Source: Taiwanofungus camphoratus (Eukaryota; Basidiomycota; Agaricomycetes; Polyporales; Taiwanofungaceae). From it: 64,000 nt of DNA. This document shows positions 35,272 through 47,361 of this stretch, one piece after another. Each line of letters opens with the position of its first letter. Within the stretch, counting starts at the first letter, position 1. The translations under genes were made by a program, and so were the position numbers. The DNA is taken from assembly GCA_003999685.1 (NCBI GenBank), contig CP021223.1:1736001-1800000 (forward strand), given 5' to 3'. Under the pieces are notes generated by a model. It was not told the origin of the DNA. It saw nothing but the letters and a program-made list of their open reading frames with translations, and made no database searches.

Positions 35272-36511
35272 ATGTCACCTTCCGTTGAGTTCAAAGGCTA
35301 CGCTCTAACAGGCGAGTGGAGATAGTTGGTGCAGTGCGGGTATTGACCTACTAATGGCTCATAGACCCCTCCAAATGGAGTGACCTCAAGCTCCTCCCCA
35401 TCCAGCCAAAGAACTTTCAGCCCGAGGACGTTGAAATCGCGATCACCCACTGCGGTGTCTGCGGGTCCGACGTCCACTCGCTCACGCAGGGCTGGGGCAA
35501 GACAAACCTCCCACTCGTCGTCGGGCACGAGATCGTCGGAAAGGTCTCCCGCGTGGGCGACAAGGTCTCCGGGATCAAGCCCGGAGACAGGGTGGGCGTC
35601 GGCGCGATGATCGCGAGCTGCCTGCATTGCAGGGCGTGCAAGATGGACTTCGAGAGCTACTGCCCGAAGGGCATCCAGACTTACGTAGGTGTCCGAAGAG
35701 CGCTATCGGAGCGGTCCTTCTCACTGGCATGCGGCCTGCGCAGAATGACGAGTATCCGGACGGCGTGGTGACGCAGGGCGGATACGCCACCGCTATCCGT
35801 GCACATCAGCGGTTCGTGTTCCCCATCCCGGACGAAATCGAGTCCCGCCATGCCGCGTCCATGATGTGTGGCGGTCTCACGGTTTATCCCCCAATGAAGA
35901 CGCATGGCGTAGGCCCGGGTAAGAAGGTTGGTGTCGTAGGAATTGGCGGGCTAGGCCATTATGCTATACTGTGGGCAAAAGCTATGGGCGCGGAGGTGTA
36001 TGCGTTCACCCATGATGAAAGTAAAGTGCAGGACATAATGAAGATGGGTGCGGACCACATTGTACACACCGGAGAAAAGGTGCGTAGAGGTTGTTTCACG
36101 TCCTCTTCATTAATCTGTGAACTTCCTCATGTTCAGGACTTCTACAAAGCGTTGGCGGGAACACTCGATTTGATAGTTTCGACGCGAGATCAGTTCACTC
36201 CAGACACACCGCTCTCTGGGTTCCTCTCGATGCTCTTCGTGCATGGCAAGTTTATCACCGTCGGCATGCCTGACGCAGACAATCCGCTGCCGCAGATGCA
36301 TGCACAGGACTTTGCCGGAAACGGGTGCCTCATTGGCGGGAGCAGCATCGGGAGCAAGAAGGACTGCATGGAGATGCTCGAGCTAGCGCGGTCGAAGGGG
36401 GTCAAGCCGTGGATTGAGGAACTGCCGATGCGGGAAGCCAAGAAGGCACTTGAGGGAGTGAAGGGGAACGAAGTGCGATATCGCTATGTATTGACACGGG
36501 ACATCAACTGA
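35272..36511 (+). CDS. Zinc alcohol dehydrogenase, cinnamyl-alcohol/ADH6 type (copy 2)
   Basis: Four exons: 35272-35311, 35365-35684, 35744-36079, 36137-36511 (356 residues). Same motifs as copy 1: THCGVCGSDVHSL, GHEIVGKV, CLHCRACKMDFESYC, NDEYPDGVVTQGGY and GIGGLGHYAILWAKAMG. All three introns fall at identical positions, so this is a tandem duplicate. Intron 1 (35312-35364) starts with GC (GCGAGT) where copy 1 has GT at the homologous site. Divergence is moderate and spread over the whole protein, so the duplication is not recent. Both copies keep every zinc ligand and appear functional; different substrates or regulation are possible. Confidence 0.93.
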
Positions 36512-37718
36512 GAGGGACCGGGATGAGTTCCGAATGGAAGGTGGAGCTTTGTTGGCTTGAGGCGTAGGCACACGTTCTCACATTCATGAGATGTCTTCAA
36601 TAACACGTAGCAAACGGTCCTCGATGGTGACCTCGACTAAGTATATAGCTAGCTCTGCCTTGGAGGTAGTTTCCAACGTATGTCCTGGCTATGGACACGG
36701 CGGTAACTGACGATCATGATCGCTCACGTGCCGCCCCATTCACCTCTCCATGTCTGTCGACCGAATTTACTGAAACGTTCAAACATTCGATATCTCCCGC
36801 GGGCCATGCTAGGAATTCCGGGAACTCAGGGAGGATGCGTACGAGATGGGCTGCTATGATATAGCAGAACACTGCCAGCTCTTCATCTTGTCTAGATCGG
36901 GTACGAAACGTTTACGGGTACGCCTCGAGTTTTACCGCGTTTTGGACACGAGACACCAGAGAACTCACAACTCGAACCGCTATAGCGCTCTCGGCATGCA
37001 GTGAAGAAGGTGGACGTCGTCTTGCTAGATGTCCGCAGCAATTGGTCAGTATAGAACAGCTTTTGAGCGCCTCGATCAAGTCTGACTTGGCCGCATTTCT
37101 CGCTTCTGGCAGTGACTCGCGACTCGATTTCAACCACCTTCATGTTTGGAAGATCATCCAGGAATTCCTAGCATAGACGACGCCACAATAACAACAGTCA
37201 CACCTGCACGTCGAAGGGGCCTCGTCCCGATCGCCTGTTTGTCAGTAGGTGAGACAGGGCTGTGCGCAATGAGCTGCGGGCCCAAAGAAGAGTGACCTCG
37301 TTCCTTCCCCATCAGGCGAGTTCATCCCCTTTTGGCCATGAGACTTACTTATACAAAAGTAGGACTGCCTCACCAGGAGGCTTCAGTGATCGTCTCTGGT
37401 GGTCAGGGAAGTCGCCGCCATCACTGTCGTTCACGGTTGCCATTGCAGAGAGACTTCCTTATGGCTGGTCTCAGCGTGTATGGATTCATTCACAGGAATT
37501 GTAAACAACACAAACCTAATAACTGTGCGTGTCATGCTGCGGGCACAGAAAGGCATTCAGATTCCCATTAAAGTCTACGTGTTAGCCGAGTTCAGGCTGC
37601 GGTGACTTACAGAGCCTGCAAGCATATAAGGACCCTCGTTGAGATGTCTCTTTCACTGCCGTAGCTTTTACGAGCAAACGGCGCAACCCACGGGCCGCGT
37701 CAAGGTTCACCAGCAGCA
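36512..37718. other. Intergenic, about 1.2 kb
   Basis: No gene recognised on either strand. The right end is the promoter of the GTPase gene, including TATAAG at 37625-37630. Confidence 0.45.
37625..37630 (+). promoter_or_regulatory. Putative TATA box of the AIG1-like GTPase gene
   Basis: TATAAG about 94 bp upstream of ATG 37719, within a plausible core-promoter distance. Confidence 0.4.
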
Positions 37719-38963
37719 ATGTCGGACAACTGCTCTGAGGTTATGATTGCGTGCTTACAGCTATGACCTATCGTCTACGAGGCTTTGCTGACCATTATGT
37801 TGAATAGTGTGATGGGAGCTACGGGCTCTGGAAAGTCTACGGTTCGTCGGTACTCACTGAAGTACTTTGTGCCGTTTGAAGGACCCAGATACTAAGACAG
37901 ACATTCCAGTTTGTCAATCTGATCAGTGGATCCAATCATAGCGTTGGAGAGGGGCTCAAATCCTGCACTTCCGCTGTGCAGACTTCGAAGAGCTTTGCTT
38001 TCTTGGGGCATACAGTAACTCTCATCGACACGCCGGGGTTCGATGACACCACACGGTCTGATACCGAGATACTGAAAGCCATAGCAAATTACATGGCTGA
38101 GTCGTAAGTTGATAAATCATTGATACCGCCTACGCGTTTATGGACGATGTACGTCGTGCAGTTATCAGAACCAGAGAAAACTTAGCGGCATCATATATAT
38201 ACATCGGATTTCGGACTTCCGCATGGGAGGCATATCAAGACGCAACTTCAACATGTTTAGGAAACTCTGCGGAGACAGTACACTCAAGAACGTCATCATC
38301 GTCACCAACATGTGGGGAGAAGTCAGCGAAGAGGTCGGCTGCGCCCGCGAAAAAGAGCTCGTAAGCGACGACATCCTGTTCAAACCTGTCCTGGATAAAG
38401 GTGCACGAATGTGTCGTCACTATAACGCCTTGCAGTCTGCGCAGAATATATTACGCTTGCTTGTGGACAATCGACCAGAGGTCTTACAAATCCAGGAAGA
38501 GCTGGTAAACCAGCACAGAAGTCTCGACCAGACGGCTGCAGGGACAGAGCTCGCCCACGAAATCGAGGAAGCAAACCGAAAGCATCGAGTGGAAATGGAA
38601 AGAATCCAGAGGGAAAATGCAACGGCAGTGGCAGCGAGAGAGGAGGAAACCAGACGAAAGATGGAGCGATTGCGCTTGGAAGCAGAAGCAGAGGCCGCAC
38701 GGGCCCGTGGTGAACACGAGCGACTATTGCTCCAGCAAGAAAATGACAGACGTCAAGCGGAGGCGAGGGCTGCTGAGATGCAAAGACGGCTGACGGAAGA
38801 GGCGCGAGCGGCAAGGGAACGCCAAATGGAACTCCAGCAGCTGCAAGAAGCTGCACAGCGTGCCGCTGCCGAGCAAGCTGCAGCGGAACAGAGGCTGAGG
38901 CGGGAATTGGAGCAAGCAAGGCACAGACAGCACCATGAAGGGGGAGGATGTATGATACAGTGA
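37719..38963 (+). CDS. AIG1-like GTPase with C-terminal coiled coil and CaaX motif
   Basis: Four exons: 37719-37750, 37808-37841, 37910-38103, 38162-38963 (353 residues). P-loop VMGATGSGKSTFVNL (split by intron 2), switch-II-type LIDTPGFDDTTRSD, HRISDFRMGG, and VIIVTNMW at the position of the base-specificity motif. After the G domain comes a long Glu/Arg/Gln/Ala coiled coil (from about residue 190). The protein ends GGGCMIQ, a fitting farnesylation CaaX box (Cys, two aliphatic-type residues, Gln). Related fungal G-domain/AIG1-like proteins are expanded in agaricomycetes with poorly known roles. A membrane-anchored, self-associating GTPase is a reasonable inference. Confidence 0.88.
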
Positions 38964-40711
38964 AGGCGCTCTGTCAGCATGAGGGTTTCGACGTCTGATA
39001 TCGGCTATTGTTCCTCACTAGCTTGGCTTGGTCAACTGTTTGTTACGTTGGAGTTGCTTACTCGCTCAGAAGACCCTTTTAGCTGACCTTTTGTGCCAGG
39101 TTTGGTAAAGTCATACCGTTCCAGCGTGCGTACATGGTATTCCGTATTCGATAATGAATTGAGAGTCCGAATCCCCGAGCTCAAGCCTCCAGGTTCGCGG
39201 GTGTACCTTGTGAAACACGTATGCGATCCTATAAGATTGGAGCGCGGGAGTTGACACCTCTAGCAGCCTCGAGCTCTAATACACATAGGTGAGTCTTTGT
39301 GTTCGGATTTCCGTGTTGACGATAATAGCGTGTATTCTCTCTGCTGCGTAAACATCCTGCGCATCCCTTCGGTGCTCCATGTGAGCATTACATCTCGATC
39401 TGCCGGCATGTGATGCTAGACTTTGCTAGCGGCCGAAGCAAGTAAAAGGGGGATTATTTATCATATCACAGCCTGCTTCGGAGAGGATCAGATGAGACCG
39501 CCAATGTGTACTACCCATTACCTGTTACGTTTGACGCCTTACCTGGCTTGTTGCAGTCGACCCGGATGTGTGGTCATCATGGAAAGCCTGTTAGACTGCG
39601 CCACTATGCGGCTGTTGAGTGTCATCTCTCAAATGTCAGTGCACTATGCAGCTTGAATTTCCTTCATCAAGAACACTGTGATCCCACCAAGGTGAGCATT
39701 TGCCGTCCACTTTTGGCACGCCGAACATGGGTATCAACGACTGGCAAAGCCAAGTTGTTAGCACTTACCCGCCATCGCGGTTCCGGCATGCTGGCTGATG
39801 GAGAGAATGTGTTTCGCGTCGTTGCTTGTAGGGAAGACTGGACACATGCACCATAACACAGAGGCGCCCACCGTGTACCTCGCGAGAAAAATGCAGGCCG
39901 TCGTCGAGTGATGACCGCCAAGGCGCCGACCCATCAGTCGAGTAGTCGTTCGCATGTGCAGCCTCGACTACGGTCGCTTGCTCGCCACTGTCGTTTATTC
40001 GTGCATGAGAAACGGGCAACAGTATCGCCGAAGCCGAGTCATCGTCGACCTCATGCAAGACAGACTCGGTGAAATGTTTGTCATCCTCTTCTCCTACTTT
40101 CGCTCTGAAGTTGGTGCTGTACGACTGTCATACTGCTGCCGACTTGACAGTTCCAGTTAGGCATAGATCATAGAATGAGTAGTCGACTCCGTGTGGGGCT
40201 TTGATACCTGGTCGAATACCTTTCAGGCCATGGCCCATGATGACACACCTTGTATCCACTGCTCGGCTCTTCAGCCACGTGTTTAGGATACGACGGAATC
40301 GATAGCATGTGTCGGATCCATAAGAAGCTTGGTTCCGTTAATTTTGTGCTAAAATGAATCAATTATCTCAGCCGAGCCTGTTCCTGTTCTGCGCCTCACG
40401 CGGGGTTGGATTTCAGCGCTTTCGCATCTCATATGATCTCTGCGTGTTCTCTTATCTTCCTATAATCCGCTAGGATTCCGAGAGCTACCATGATGGCTGA
40501 CTATCAGACAGGACAATTCTGCGACAGACAGCGGCAAATCCGTACCAGATAGCTTCTCTTGGTTTGATATACACATGGAATCGCGAGGGTCACGATCATT
40601 CACTTCATAGCTGAATAAGGCCAAGTCATACCACGATTCGGTGCGTGTACTCATGGATTGTCCCAGGAATTCAAACCCAATGGCCAGAACGTGTCAATAC
40701 TGTCAGCGAGA
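38964..40711. other. Gene-poor stretch
   Basis: About 1.7 kb in which small frames on both strands overlap without splice logic or recognised families. No repeat or RNA gene was identified. Confidence 0.45.
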
Positions 40712-41261
40712 TCAGAACACGGCTCTACTTCGAATGGAAACGGTGTCCGTGATGTTTGGTGGAGCAGCGGAGAAGGTGAGTATCCAGAGGGGTCCGTGAG
40801 TGTCCAGTCTACGAAATTTTTTTCGGCATGCAAATTCTCCTATGCCCGTCTGGAAGCTAGTCGAGGTGTGGATTAAGTTTGAGAAACGTTTTGTGCTGAA
40901 AAGCGTGCTACGGAGTCGGTTACATAAGCCAGGGGTGTATAGCTTTCCGCGACCAAGTTGTCATTTCAAGGCCCTGACATGATGCACTGTACGTTGAACC
41001 TGGATCTGATTTCCCATAGTCCACCAGCCAAATCTCTTCATCTAATCGGTGAAGCATGCAAGTTCCCTTGATACGGATGTAGCCCTTCAGGCCCGGGAAT
41101 TCTAGCTCGAATAATCTGGGAGAACCAGGGGAAGGGAGATTGCAGTAGTCGAGCTGGAATCCATGCACAGTCATCAAATTCCTTGATCGGAGTAGGACTT
41201 GCGTATCCCGACCTACCTGGAGCATGCCTGGAATTTTGATAACCGGACACGCAGGTTTCAT
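40712..41261 (-). CDS. Possible small two-exon gene, unknown
   Basis: Minus strand, exons 41261-40993 and 40895-40712 (150 residues if the 97-nt GTACAG...TTTCAG intron is real). The reading is protein-like (LLRSRNLMTVHGFQLDYCNL, LFELEFPGLKGYIRIKG, GPLWILTFSAAPPNITDT), but I recognise no family. The donor is weak and the intron is longer than usual here. Coding-like sequence also continues downstream (to about 40460), so it may be a decayed remnant of a larger gene. Confidence 0.3.
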
Positions 41262-41543
41262 CACATCTGGACGATTTTGACATACTATGCGTGCAGTCGT
41301 CGCGATGTTCGGACTTTCCGGCAGCTAAGACCTGGCTCTATTCATGGTGCACTCGTTTATTCGCGGCTAGCCTTATATCCGTAAGTGCCTTCAGTGAGGC
41401 TCTCAAATTGGTTCTTCCGATAAATCGGTATCTTGAACCGGCATGACTCCCGCTGCATAAGTAGCAAGCATTTCAACGTTTCCTAGTTGTCAACTCATAC
41501 CCGCAATATTGATATCGTCAAGCACCATCCTCCGATTTCCCAG

Positions 41544-43585
41544 ATGGCTTCATCCTCTCCCTGGCGCACTCTTCCCTTGCTAGAAACGCCGATGTTCACC
41601 ACGCCTGTGTACTTCATGGACGTGCGCGATCGTGCATGGCTTTCGTACCAGAAGGCAAAGGCGATCGGACTTTCGTATGGCATGTCTTTTTCTGAGCATG
41701 CTCAGATTACTGGAACTTAATTTCTTTTCTCAGATATGACGATAGATGATCTACTGACCCTTTCACAGAAGTTCTGGGATTTACATGTAGATCCGATCGT
41801 CCTCCTGGACACCGCAGCAACTACTCTGCTGACCATTCAATTCAATCTATGCGCTGGCACGATTGCTCAATATTCACTACAAAGACCAGACTTGGTCCCT
41901 TTGGTGGAAGATCTCTTGCGCTACAGAAAACAGTATGTTTTGCACAGTATAGTACGCTTGCATATAATCTGACAGATTTCTTCCAGTGGACAGTTCATGT
42001 TGACGGAATTGGGCCATGGGCTTGACGTTCACAACATCGAGACAACTGCTACACTTCTTCCTTCGGGGGAATTCAGTCTAAATACGCCAACTCCGCAGGC
42101 AGCGAAGTAAGTTACTTTGACTCATTGTCCGAACTCTGCTCGACAACTTTCACTATCAGATTCATGCCTCCCACCGTCCCAGCAGGAACTCCATGCATTG
42201 CGGTAGTGTTTGCCCGCTTGGTCGTTAACAAGGAGAATTATGGCGTCCGTCCTTTCATTGTTCCCCTGAATGATGGAGTGCAAATGTCCTCCGGCATCCA
42301 ATCACGGTACATTCGTACTTACTCATTGACAACTGGAATGCTGCTCACTAATAGGCATCCAAAGACTTCTCCCTCAACGTCAAGGACTGCATCCAGTGAA
42401 CCATGCGCTCACATACTTCAATAATGTCCGTCTCCCTCCAACGGCGTTGCTTGGATCACTGGAAAAGCCCACCTCTCTTTACGCCAGCCTCATGCAGGCG
42501 ATCTCACGCGTTGCGGTTGGTACAATTGCTTTAGGATGCCTCTCGATCCCATTCATGCAATGTTATGCCACAATCGGGACAATGTACAGCCTTCGCCGTA
42601 CTGTAGGCAGCCCCGATAATCGCCAGCCGATCCTACAGTTTCGCACTCAGCAGCTGCCAATTTTGACTGCAACTGCTCAGACATTTGTAATGTCGGCGTT
42701 CGCGCAATGGGCCACCAAGGCATTCTGCGATTCAAATATCGAGTGGCGAGTCAGGCATGGTATCGCGGCTGTGCTCAAGGCGATCGGTGTTCAACACTCG
42801 CAAGCTGCGTGCTTGGCTGTCTCGGAGAGATGCGGCGCTCAGGGGTTGTTTGCTCACAACCAAATGACTGTATTGCACGTAAGCTCCTCAGTTACAGTTG
42901 ATGTTCTCACGCCGATCTCTTTGACTCTCTAGAACGCGATGCGAGGAATCGCTATTGCAGAAGGAGATATCCTGGGTCTTTCCATCAGTAAGTGCTTCTT
43001 TCTTGCTCACACAGTGCGGCTCATCACTGCCTTTCGTCAGGGTTGGCGACTGAACTCATTTTAGGCCGCTACACGATGCCGCGACCGAATGATGCTTCTA
43101 GCTTACTTGCCCGTCACGAAGCTGGTTTGTTTGACGAGGCTAGCGAAGTTGTTGGCGCTGTTCCTCACCATCGAAGCGCCGAAGTTAACCGACTGGTCCT
43201 CCCACGATGCCAAGCGATGGTCGAGGCCATAGGGCATCGTATGGCGTATGATGCAGCTGTTGCCGCCGGTGTTAAGCCCTGCTTGATTGACCTGTACGTG
43301 GCTAGCGTCGTGAAACTTGATCCTGCCTGGTATTCGGAGAACGCGCAATTTAGCCGCCGTGCTCAGAGCGAAATGGAGACCAAGGCGATGGACGACATGC
43401 TTCCGCAGTTAGGAACATTCGTCCGTGAGATGAACGTCATGCCCTACATCAATGCACCAATTGTTTCCGACGAACGCTGGTCCCAATTTGTCGAGTCCTT
43501 GGAGACCTTCCAGGGTAGTGGAAGAATTGACAGCATGCTAGCAAGCGGGCCGCCCGACTTCGAGATGGTCAGATCCCATTTATGA
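41544..43585 (+). CDS. Acyl-CoA oxidase/dehydrogenase-like protein
   Basis: Seven exons: 41544-41679, 41734-41932, 41987-42106, 42160-42306, 42365-42878, 42933-42987, 43041-43585 (571 residues). Acyl-CoA oxidase-like layout: FMLTELGHGLDVHNIETTAT (flavin-site region), PFIVPLNDG, HALTYFNNVRLPPTALLG, SRVAVGTIALGC, and the C-terminal helical half (ALIL-type WYSENAQFSRR...). It is shorter than classical peroxisomal oxidases (about 650-700 residues) and the N-terminal domain is reduced. The C-terminus is Ser-His-Leu, which fits the PTS1 consensus, so a peroxisomal flavoenzyme of fatty-acid or side-chain oxidation is likely. Intron 1 (41680-41733) needs a GC donor (GCATGT). Confidence 0.85.
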
Positions 43586-44127
43586 ATAATCCCCTTCTGT
43601 CGGGGAGCTCTTAATGATATTTATGAATTATACGGAATTGCCATCTGTAGTATTCTTTGTTACACCGAGATCTGTAGAATTATTGTTGTACGTCTGCATA
43701 GGTGTTGTATTTCCAACTTACTGTAGTATAAACCTTCAACACAAATATGCTTGTGCTTATTACAATGGTTATGTGGTATTCCTTGAATTGTAGCTGTACA
43801 CCTAACGGGTGAGTTTCCCGATCATGTAAGAGGAGTCAAACAACATTGACTGGCGTCTACTAGCCGTCGCTAGAACGGGACCTGTCCGCAATGTGGGAGT
43901 CGTACAGTCTATGTTGTCACGATCAACTACATATGGTAAATCACCCGTAAAAGAAAACCATGCATATAGCTACCATGTTTAAGGGATGAATGAGTTGGGT
44001 TTTCAACCTTCACTTTCGGGGTCTCCTCATCTTTATATTCTACTAAATTTATATACAAAGCAAGGAACGACGGCAAGAAGAGGGTGCAGCATATGCAACG
44101 TGACTCCTGTGGAGCCACAAGTAAATG
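43586..44127. other. 3' flanks of convergent genes
   Basis: Between the acyl-CoA oxidase (+) and the antiporter (-). AT-rich, probably UTRs. Confidence 0.5.
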
Positions 44128-46852
44128 TTATTGGGAAGATGGAAAGTGAACCGTCTTCGGTTGAGACTGAATTCTTCGATTGTCGGCTTCATCATTGGCT
44201 GTGGCCCTGTCAGAAGTAGTGGCGGAAGTAGCGATATTCTGGTCATGAGATGGGGAATGGACGGCCGCAACTGGAATCCGGCCTTCTGCAGGAGAGTGAT
44301 CAACATCTTCCATGCGGCTGTCTCCAGGGGCAGTTAGGCCGATGGACCCGCCCACTGAGGTCAAACGGGCCAAATTCTGCGTCCGAAGATCGGAGTCTAT
44401 CGATTTCTCGGCGACATCCTCTACATTCGTTGCATTACGGACGCCGGTGGTGTTTTTCTGGGATGTAACCTGACAGTCACAGCAAATATAAGTAGACAAG
44501 GAATCAAGTGATGCATGCACGCGCACATGGCTTCCGGATGTTGCCAACCGTCTATCGAGAGTTGACTGCGATTCTTTCACATCGTCCAGTGTGAGAGAAT
44601 CTTCCGTTGCTAGAGTGTTGATGCTGATATTCTGAGAGACTGTGGGTTCACAACTCGCTTCAACTTCGTTGACACTGATTGTCAAATTCTCGACCCTCTG
44701 CCCTTGCTCGACATCGGGAGTAGCTGTACCTGGCGTTATTGCGTCGGGAACAGGCTGACGACGAGCCCAGAGCAGCCAATCCGGAGAAGTGGCACCGCGC
44801 GAAGTCCAGGTACGGGTCATGGATATTGTGCGGGTACGTATCCCTTTACCAAATGAAAAGAAGGGGATAGATAGGCCATCTACAGATAAGAGAATGAGCG
44901 CATAATTGAAATAATCTGCATTGTGGACTCACGGACAATAATGGACCCCAACACAATGAAAGAGACAATAGTTTGTAGTGTCGCGGCAAGTAGCTCTGCC
45001 TGTCCTTGTGGAGGAGAATGTGGCACAGGAAGTCTAGTCACAGCAAGAGTAGAGATGAATACTGCGCCAACTCCCATCTTCAACCCGTCAGTGTCAGGGG
45101 CACGACAGATGGATGTCTACGTACAGGTCCTATCAATGTTTAGTGATCAGCTTTCAAATCGGCCTGAAGCGACTCAGTGTTGGCAACGTACCAAAATGCC
45201 CAGAAAAGAGTGCTTCTCGCCAATTACCGATCTCTGGAACCCATCTGTAAAGTATCAAAAGAGGCGGGATCCTGCGAATACACAATATAGCTATGAACAA
45301 GACAACTAGCCTCCAAGGCGTGATGCCCAGTTCTGGTGAGTTGAAGGAACTAAAGGGTAACCATGCTCCTATGTATACGAAGCACCCGCAATTAAGTAGC
45401 AAGTCTATGACGGATGAAAACACTTCATTCCCCATCTGATCGTTGAAGTGCCCGTCCCAGCTGATAGCAGTACCTGTACCAGTTCTGTTCAGACTGTTTC
45501 CGAAAGTGTTCAAGACACTTGCCTGCTGCGAAAGCGGCCAGTAGATCATCGCTTCCGATCGTACTAGTAATTCCAACTGTGAAAATTGCCAGGGCCAAAT
45601 ACTGCGCGACGTATGATTCACGATCGATAAGCCCCTTTCGGTAGGAGAACTTCATTAGGTGACAAAATAGAATGCCTACCAAACACGTTGCATCAGATTA
45701 CGAGACATATGGTTTTCGAGGTAAGACTTGCCTAAGGCGGCACCCAAGGCCACACCTAGTATGACCTGGTCTGAAAATTCATCCGTGAGTGCTAGAAGCG
45801 TAGATGACGGGATGTTTCATGGCATACATAACCAGCCTACTAGGAACCACTTGCCAATTGCATCGCGGCGAGAACTTTCAACAGTGAGATAGATAGATAT
45901 ACTCAGAAAAGGATAAGCCAATCCGTCATTGGCAGCGGATTCCGCTGAAAGGATGCGCCGAAGGTTAACAGGCACATGCTTCACTGCGAACTTACCACCT
46001 ATGATGCAAGCATAATATGTAACTCACCAGTAAAATGTTACATGAGAACATACCAACGATAGCGGCACTTATAATTGGATCGGTCGGGGTCAGACAAGCG
46101 GCAATAACGAGCGCAGAGATGTAGTCGAATTTCGGGAATAGCCCATATATAACACCTGTACATGTCATGATTATCTCGAGTTGGAACCACTTAGACAATA
46201 GATACGAACCCGCGACGACAACCCATCCAAAAGCCATCGTTGGTACGACCATGACGAGTAGTCCTTTGGCATGGTCTGCCATGTATGATCGCGGCAACTC
46301 GACGCCGATAGCGAATAAACCAGTAGCCAGAACAATTCGCATTATTTCGAGGGTGATAGCATTAGTGTGGTTCCCCCATGACCGTGGATCAAAGATACTA
46401 GCGCAGTAAGGGCCGATGATCACCCCGAACGCCGTCCCGAGTACCACCTCGTTGATGTAGAGCTGGGACTAACGATTCAGTACTAGACAATCAGATGCAC
46501 ACAAGTACCCACACCTTCTCTTTCACGAACAGCGACACCAGGCTAAACTGCAAAGTGATATAATCACATCAACACGAGGCATAACAGGCGCCAGTGAGTG
46601 CGACATAGCAAGTCTTGATAACATATCTGGCTCATCGCCCTCGGTACCCCGGGAGGATAGCGTACCAGCAATACCTTCAAGACGAAATACTTGTTCCTCG
46701 TGTGGAACGAGGCGCAAAGACGAGACGTACCACAACAACAAATCCTCCAAGCACGATGTAAGCTAAACTCGGATCGGTGATCTGCAAGGCGAGTTTGTGA
46801 AATGGAAGAAAATTTCAAATGGCTGACGGACTTCCAAAAGATGTAGCGCCAT
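44128..46852 (-). CDS. NHA1: Na+(K+)/H+ antiporter, Nha1/Sod2 type
   Basis: Eleven exons on the minus strand: 46852-46832, 46781-46731, 46547-46515, 46462-46054, 45998-45828, 45770-45732, 45675-45523, 45473-45192, 45129-45125, 45077-44933, 44879-44128 (686 residues). Fungal CPA1 antiporter: FSLVSLFVKEK|LYINEVVLGTAF, LVIAACLTPTDPIISAAIVG, AESAANDGLAYPFL, IGSDDLLAAFAAG|TAISWDG, HFG-P|MGVGAVFIS. A long hydrophilic Ser/Thr-rich C-terminal tail follows, the regulatory region in this family. It exports Na+ and K+ across the plasma membrane in exchange for H+. Exon 9 is only 5 nt (GACCT) and is needed to keep FGPMGVGA in frame. Introns 6 and 7 have GCAAGT donors. Intron 2 is 183 nt. Confidence 0.9.
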
Positions 46853-47361
46853 CGCGACTTTCGGACAAGCACTGGCTGGTCGATTCAAGTAGAAAGAAAC
46901 AGGACAGACCGACCTGGCCAGGTGCAAGTTAGGTATACTTAGTTCTCAGAGGGTAAGCGGCAGCTCGCCTCTGGATATATCACGTGACAGGAATATCACG
47001 CCGCACGTGCAAACTTCACCGAAACCATTAGGCGCATACTAACGGAACGCAATTATTCACGGATGTCAAAGCCGGATATTGTAACCCACGTAATAGCTCT
47101 GAACATTCGTTGTGTTACTGAACCTACAATCAGACATTCGTAGTATGTGTCTCACCCTGGCCCTGAACGTATTCACGTTTGGAAGCGATTCAGGGTTAGC
47201 TCAGGAGTCGCTGCTCAATAAGTGCGAAGCTTGCAACGGAGTCAGAAAATATCAGATACGTATGGAAATATATGGCTTGCAAAAAAACGCATATCTCGAG
47301 CATGATGGACATAACATCCCTAGAGTTTTGACAGCATGCAATGAAACAATCCACCCCCGGT
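46853..47361. other. Intergenic, antiporter promoter and RPS2 3' flank
   Basis: No gene recognised. Non-coding DNA between two minus-strand genes. Confidence 0.5.

Noticed and set aside
33446-36511. Biosynthetic gene cluster around the ADH pair
   Set aside because: Neighbours are SSL1 and a GTPase; no backbone synthase, P450 or transporter is adjacent.
46548-46730. A second intronic snoRNA in the long antiporter intron 2
   Set aside because: Box-C-like words occur (GATGAG, TGATGT) but no CTGA box D or terminal stem was found in the right order.
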